In this document: one piece after another, positions 55,912-64,000 of the stretch | Layout of the letters: every line of letters begins with the position of its first letter | How positions within the stretch are numbered: the stretch's first letter is position 1 | Assembly: GCF_021532615.1 (NCBI RefSeq) | Contig: NZ_JAKGAQ010000001.1 | Location: forward strand, 62,001-126,000 | Source: Octadecabacter dasysiphoniae | GTDB lineage: Bacteria > Pseudomonadota > Alphaproteobacteria > Rhodobacterales > Rhodobacteraceae | Length of the DNA stretch: 64,000 nt | Reading direction: 5' to 3' | Position numbers and translations under genes: made by a program | The notes under the pieces: model-generated | Databases searched by the model: none | Seen by the model: only the letters and a program-made list of their open reading frames with translations | What the model was told of the DNA's origin: nothing

Positions 55912-57171
55912 ATGGACAGAGAATCTACAAGGCTCGCGCAGCAAACCATGGCATTTGTGCTTGCAGGGGGGCGCGGCAGCCGATTGTTTGAACTGACAGA
56001 CATCCGGGCCAAACCGGCGATGTATTTTGGCGGCAAAAGCCGCATCATCGATTTTGCCCTGTCCAACGCTGTGAACTCCGGCATCCGGCGCATAGGTGTG
56101 GCGACGCAATATAAGGCACATTCGCTGATCCGCCACCTACAGCGCGGCTGGAGCTTTATGCGTGCGGAGCGCAACGAATCCTTAGACATCCTGCCCGCGT
56201 CCCAGCAGATGGGAAATGAAAACTGGTACAAAGGCACCGCAGATGCCGTGGCCCAGAACATCGACATCATTCGCGGCTACGGGCCCAAATATATCATCAT
56301 CCTTGCGGGTGATCACATCTACAAACAAGACTATTCGCTGATGGTGAAGCACCACGTCGAAAGCGGCGCGGACGTGACAGTCGGCTGCATCGAAGTGCCC
56401 CGTATGGAAGCCACAGGTTTCGGTGTGATGAAGTGCGACGAGAACGACAAGATCCTCGACTTCGTGGAAAAGCCCGCCGATCCGCCCCCGATGCCGGGCC
56501 ATCCGGAAATGGCGCTCGCCAGCATGGGTATTTACGTCTTTGAAACCGAAAAGCTTTGCGAGATGCTGAAGGCGGCTGAGGCGAAGGACGGTTATGGCCA
56601 TGATTTCGGCGGCGATATCATCCCCGACATCGTGAAAAACGGCAAAGCGATCGCGCACCCGTTCAGCCGGTCTTGCGTGCGCTCGGGCCTTGAAGAAAAA
56701 CCATACTGGCGCGACGTGGGTACGGTTGACGCATTCTGGCAAGCCAACGTCGATCTGACTGATTTCAAACCAGAGCTTGATCTATACGACAACACATGGC
56801 CGATCTGGACATATTCCGAACTTACCGCGCCTGCGAAATTCATCCACAACGAAAAAGGCCGCCGTGGCCATGCTGTGTCCTCTATGGTGTCGGGCGGCTG
56901 CATTGTGTCTGGTTCCACGCTTGATCGGTGTTTCTTGTTCACGGGGGTGCGCACGCATTCGTATTCGCAGCTCGAAGGGGTGGTCGCGATGCCTTATGCG
57001 GAAATCCACCGCAGTGCGCGTTTGACGAATGTAGTGTTGGATCGCGGTGTGGTCATTCCCGAAGGGCTTGTCGTGGGCGAAAACGCCAAAGATGATGCCG
57101 CACGGTTCCGGCGCACGGACAATGGTATTTGTCTGATCACGCAATCCATGATCGATAAATTGGACAGCTGA
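55912..57171 (+). CDS. glgC: Glucose-1-phosphate adenylyltransferase (ADP-glucose pyrophosphorylase)
   Basis: This enzyme makes ADP-glucose and commits carbon to glycogen. The 419-residue protein has the nucleotidyl-transfer motif [20 protein letters not shown], the [20 protein letters not shown] block, substrate region IVEKPA-like [13 protein letters not shown], and a C-terminal left-handed beta-helix region. It follows glgB by 33 bases with a GGGAGG site and precedes glgA by one base. It is likely the allosterically controlled step. Confidence 0.95.
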   Translation: MDRESTRLAQQTMAFVLAGGRGSRLFELTDIRAKPAMYFGGKSRIIDFALSNAVNSGIRRIGVATQYKAHSLIRHLQRGWSFMRAERNESLDILPASQQMGNENWYKGTADAVAQNIDIIRGYGPKYIIILAGDHIYKQDYSLMVKHHVESGADVTVGCIEVPRMEATGFGVMKCDENDKILDFVEKPADPPPMPGHPEMALASMGIYVFETEKLCEMLKAAEAKDGYGHDFGGDIIPDIVKNGKAIAHPFSRSCVRSGLEEKPYWRDVGTVDAFWQANVDLTDFKPELDLYDNTWPIWTYSELTAPAKFIHNEKGRRGHAVSSMVSGGCIVSGSTLDRCFLFTGVRTHSYSQLEGVVAMPYAEIHRSARLTNVVLDRGVVIPEGLVVGENAKDDAARFRRTDNGICLITQSMIDKLDS

Positions 57172-57172
57172 C

Positions 57173-58606
57173 ATGAACCTGCTTTTCGTCGCGTCCGAAT
57201 GTGCGCCTTTCGTCAAAACGGGCGGGCTTGCCGATGTTATCGGTGCCGTCCCAAAGGCGCTTGGCGATATGGGCGTGACGACGCGGGTTCTTATTCCGGC
57301 TTATCCGGCGATCCAGGGGCTGGCCGCGTCGGGAAAACAGGTTATCGCGTTTGATGATCTGTTCGGCGGTCCGGCGCAGGTTTTGGCCGTTAAGGCCGAG
57401 GGCCTTGATCTGCTTTTGCTAGACGCGCCGCATTTGTTTGATCGTGAAGGGTCAATTTACCTCGGCCCCGATGGGCAAGACTGGCCGGACAATGATGTGC
57501 GGTATGCGGCGCTGTCCTATGTCGGTGCGCAGATCGGCCTTGGCGCGATCAAAAACTGGACGCCAGACGTTATCAACGCGCATGATTGGCAGGCGGGCCT
57601 CATCCCTGTGTACCTACGCCAAAGCGGTCAGCCAACCCCACCGGTCGTCACCACGATCCACAACATTGCGTTCCAAGGCAACTTCGCGCCATCGCGGCTT
57701 AATGTGCTGCGGCTGGATTCCGAACATTACACACCCGATGGCATCGAATATTTCGGCAAAATCAGCTATCTTAAGGCCGCACTTGTGATGTCTGACAAGA
57801 TCACAACGGTCAGCCCGACGTATGCCGCCGAACTTCTTACGCCCGATTTTGGGATGGGTTTGGATGGTTTGTTGCGCGCCCGTGCCGGTGATTTGCATGG
57901 TATCTTGAACGGAATTGATCTGGACGTTTGGAACCCTGAAACCGATCCGACGCTGGTTGCCAATTACACGGCCCGCAGTTTCAAAGGCAAAGCCGCGAAC
58001 CGGGCCGAGCTTGAAAAACGGTTCAACCTGACGGGCGATGGCCCGCTGTTTTGTGTGGTCAGCCGCATGACATCCCAAAAGGGGCTGGATCTGTTGCTGG
58101 AATGTCTGCCATCGATGGTCGCGCAAGGCGGGCGCCTGGCGCTTCTCGGATCAGGTGATCCGCATCTCGAAAAAGAATTCATTGCAGCATCCAACCGTCA
58201 CGCCGGATCGGTCGGAACGATCATCGGGTATGACGAAGACCTGTCGCATTTGATGCAGGCGGGCAGCGATGCAATTTTGATCCCATCGCGGTTCGAACCC
58301 TGTGGGCTGACCCAATTGTACGGGTTGCGCTATGGCACGTTGCCGGTCGTCGCGCGCACCGGCGGGCTGGCCGACACGGTGATCGATGCAAATGAGGCCG
58401 CGATGTTGGCGGATGTTGCGACTGGTTTCCAGTTCGCCCCGATCAACGCCACAATGCTGGGCCACGCCATCACCCGCACCATCCATGCTTATGCACAGCC
58501 AAAAACATGGGCGTCCATGATGCGCCGTGCCATGCGCCACCCTGTTGGCTGGGATCTTTCGGCAGCTAAATATCTGGACGTCTACAGCCTCGCGCAGGAG
58601 CGTTAA
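57173..58606 (+). CDS. glgA: Glycogen synthase (ADP-glucose type)
   Basis: This GT5 enzyme adds glucose from ADP-glucose to the glucan. The 477-residue protein begins with the family segment VASECAPFVKTGGLADVIGA, in which K15 of KTGGL binds ADP-glucose. HDWQAGLIPVYL and the C-terminal PSRFEPCGLTQLYGLRYGT-type motif with the catalytic Glu follow. One base separates it from glgC, so the two steps are made together. Confidence 0.95.
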   Translation: MNLLFVASECAPFVKTGGLADVIGAVPKALGDMGVTTRVLIPAYPAIQGLAASGKQVIAFDDLFGGPAQVLAVKAEGLDLLLLDAPHLFDREGSIYLGPDGQDWPDNDVRYAALSYVGAQIGLGAIKNWTPDVINAHDWQAGLIPVYLRQSGQPTPPVVTTIHNIAFQGNFAPSRLNVLRLDSEHYTPDGIEYFGKISYLKAALVMSDKITTVSPTYAAELLTPDFGMGLDGLLRARAGDLHGILNGIDLDVWNPETDPTLVANYTARSFKGKAANRAELEKRFNLTGDGPLFCVVSRMTSQKGLDLLLECLPSMVAQGGRLALLGSGDPHLEKEFIAASNRHAGSVGTIIGYDEDLSHLMQAGSDAILIPSRFEPCGLTQLYGLRYGTLPVVARTGGLADTVIDANEAAMLADVATGFQFAPINATMLGHAITRTIHAYAQPKTWASMMRRAMRHPVGWDLSAAKYLDVYSLAQER

Positions 58607-58613
58607 TTCCCCC

Positions 58614-60697
58614 ATGTCCCATCCCGATCTTTCCGCCGGAACCCCGCACCGGATGGGCGCCCATCATGACGGGCGCGGCGTCAACTTCGCCGTCTTTTCG
58701 GAAAACGCCACCCTGATTGAGGTGTGCCTGTTTTCCGATGATGGCACGCAAGAAACGGCGCGCATTGCACTGCCCGAACGCACGGGTTCAATCTGGCATG
58801 GTTATATTGCGGGCCTGCCCGTGGGCACGCTTTATGGGTTGCGTGCCCATGGCCCCTACGCGCCCGAACAAGGGCATCGTTTCAATTCGCATAAACTTCT
58901 CCTTGATCCTTACACGCGCGAAATGTTTGGTGATTGGGTCAACTCTGCGGTGACGCTTGGGTACGTGGATGGATCGCCGAAAAACGATCTGTCGTTTGAT
59001 ACGCGCGACAGTGCGGCGTTCGTGCCGAAATCGGTGGTGTCTAACCCTGCAATGTTCAGCGGTATGGCGTCTGGCGAACACACAAAATCTGACCTTGATC
59101 TGATCTACGAAGCCCACCCAAAAGGTGCAACGATGGCACTGGATGGCGTTCCGGAAACCCTGCGTGGCACGTACGAGGGGCTCGCGTCTGATGTTATGAT
59201 CGACCACTTGCACAACATCGGGGTGCAGGCGATTGAACTGTTGCCGGTGCATAGTTTTGTTGATGATAAATTCTTGGTCGAACGCGGTTTGCGAAATTAC
59301 TGGGGTTACAATTCCATCGGGTTCTTCGCCCCCGAACCGCGCTATTTTGGGCCAGGCGGCTTGCGCGGGTTTCGCGATATGGTGGATCGGTTCCACACCG
59401 CAGGAATCGAGGTCATCCTCGATGTTGTTTACAACCATACAGCCGAAGGCGATCAGCGCGGTCCAACGCTGAGCTTTCGAGGGCTCGACAATGCGTCCTA
59501 CTACCGCCTCACGGCAGGGCAATCACGCTACTACGTCAATGATACAGGGTGCGGAAACACCTTGAATGTTGCCCATCCGGCCGTGTTGCGCATGGTCATG
59601 GACAGCCTGCGGTTCTGGGTTGAGGACATGGGCGTTGACGGGTTCCGGTTTGATTTGGCCACAACGATGGGGCGCGAAGATCATGGGTTTGATCCCAAAG
59701 GTGGGTTCTTTGATGCCCTGCGCCAAGATCCGGTCTTGTCCAAGGTCCGCATGATCGCTGAACCTTGGGACATCGGTCCGGGGGGCTATCGTCTGGGCGG
59801 GTTCCCACCTGAATTCTCGGAATGGAATGACAGCTACCGCGACACCGTGCGGCGCTACTGGCGCGGCGATGCACACAGCGCCCAAGAACTTGGTGCGCGC
59901 CTTTTGGGATCAGCGGATAAATTTGAACACAGCGGGCGGCGCAGCGACGCTTCGGTGAATTTCATTGCGTCCCATGACGGGTTCACCCTTGCCGACACGA
60001 CCCGGTTTTCAAAGCGCCACAATGAGGCCAACACAGAAAACAACCGCGACGGGCATCATTCAAATTACAGCGATAATTGTGGCGTCGAAGGTTACACCGA
60101 CGATCCAACAATCAATGCCATACGGTCAAAACGACAACGCAACATGTTGGCGACATTGTTTTTGTCGCAAGGCACTCCGATGCTTTTGGCGGGGGATGAA
60201 TTTGCCAATTCGCAGCAAGGTAACAACAATGCCTATTGCCAAGACAACGATATTGGTTGGCTTAACTGGGATCATGCCGACCAAGATCTGACCGCTTTTG
60301 TGGCGCGGCTGTCTGCGTTTCGTAAAACCCACGTCAGCGTGCGCCAGCAACGGTTCCTGCATGGTGGCGCGCGGCCGGATGATGGCCTGCCGGATGTGGA
60401 ATGGACTGATTTCAATGGCGAGCCCCTCGGATGGCGTGATCCGGGGCTTGCGAACCTGTGTTTGACCCTGCGCTGTTCTGCCGATGCGCCTGAATATGAT
60501 CCATGTGACGACGCGGTTTTCATCGTCTTCAATCGCGACGTCGAGGTTGCTGATGTGGTTGTCCCCAAAGCGCCCTCAGGTCATCGTTGGGTCCGTGAAA
60601 TTGATACGGATCGGCCATCGGGCGATTTTTCTGGCGCGTTCGTAACCATCGCCGGTGAATCTGTTGTCGCGTTTGGTCTTCAACGGGAAGATGGCGA

Positions 60698-60701
<4 letters not shown>
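58614..60701 (+). CDS. glgX: Glycogen debranching enzyme
   Basis: This GH13 isoamylase-type enzyme cleaves alpha-1,6 branches of phosphorylase-limited glycogen. The 695-residue protein starts at ATG 58614, seven bases after glgA; a longer frame lies inside glgA. It has an N-terminal CBM48 region (GVNFAVFSENATLIEVCLF), barrel motifs DVVYNHTAEGD, DGFRFDLATTMG with the nucleophile Asp, MIAEPWDIG with the acid/base Glu, and FIASHDGFTLADTTRF. It overlaps malQ by four bases. Confidence 0.94.

Positions 60702-64000
<3,299 letters not shown>

Overview
The window looks like a chromosomal segment of a marine alphaproteobacterium of the Roseobacter group (Rhodobacterales). The evidence is the mix of TRAP, TTT and ABC uptake systems, the SmoEFGK/SmoS polyol cluster of Rhodobacter type, a tandem glycine riboswitch in front of gcvTHP, and the glgPBCAX-malQ-pgm order. 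No tRNA, rRNA, CRISPR array or intact insertion sequence was seen.

Layout. 1-2168: the 3' part of a vanadium-dependent haloperoxidase and a small membrane protein. 2169-2780: a gene-poor spacer ending in a perfect palindrome. 2781-7103: a Mo/Fe-S dehydrogenase pair of the isoquinoline 1-oxidoreductase type, a di-haem cytochrome c, a small membrane protein and a TetR regulator. 7199-14268: a LacI regulator divergent from a tripartite tricarboxylate-type transporter, an acylating aldehyde dehydrogenase and an acyl-CoA ligase, best read as a sulfoacetate-type (SauS/SauT) pathway. 14285-20776: a TRAP transporter, a peroxiredoxin-like protein, uronate isomerase and a fructuronate reductase-like enzyme. 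21142-28491: a sorbitol/mannitol ABC operon with sorbitol dehydrogenase, an AraC regulator and mannitol 2-dehydrogenase. 28593-32658: a di-haem peroxidase convergent with a CRTAC1 protein and a ROK regulator. 32863-38812: xylFHG-xylB-xylA. 38817-43406: gcvTHP with its riboswitch, on the minus strand. 43479-51020: one gene for a 2513-residue membrane P-loop NTPase. 51271-64000: glycogen phosphorylase, branching enzyme, ADP-glucose pyrophosphorylase, synthase, debranching enzyme, 4-alpha-glucanotransferase and the 5' part of phosphoglucomutase.

How it fits together: most of the window captures sugars, polyols, uronates and small organic (sulfo)acids, feeds them to central metabolism, and stores or releases glucose as glycogen. 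Each catabolic unit has its own local regulator and, in several cases, a visible candidate operator.

The most unusual item is the 7.5 kb gene at 43479-51020. Its Walker A and Walker B motifs are about 1000 residues apart. Two membrane insertions, one carrying a roughly 300-residue probable periplasmic domain with four cysteines, lie between them, and about 1000 residues of TPR-like helical sequence follow. This architecture recalls KAP-type NTPases but is far larger; it has no recognised function and no obvious partner gene here.
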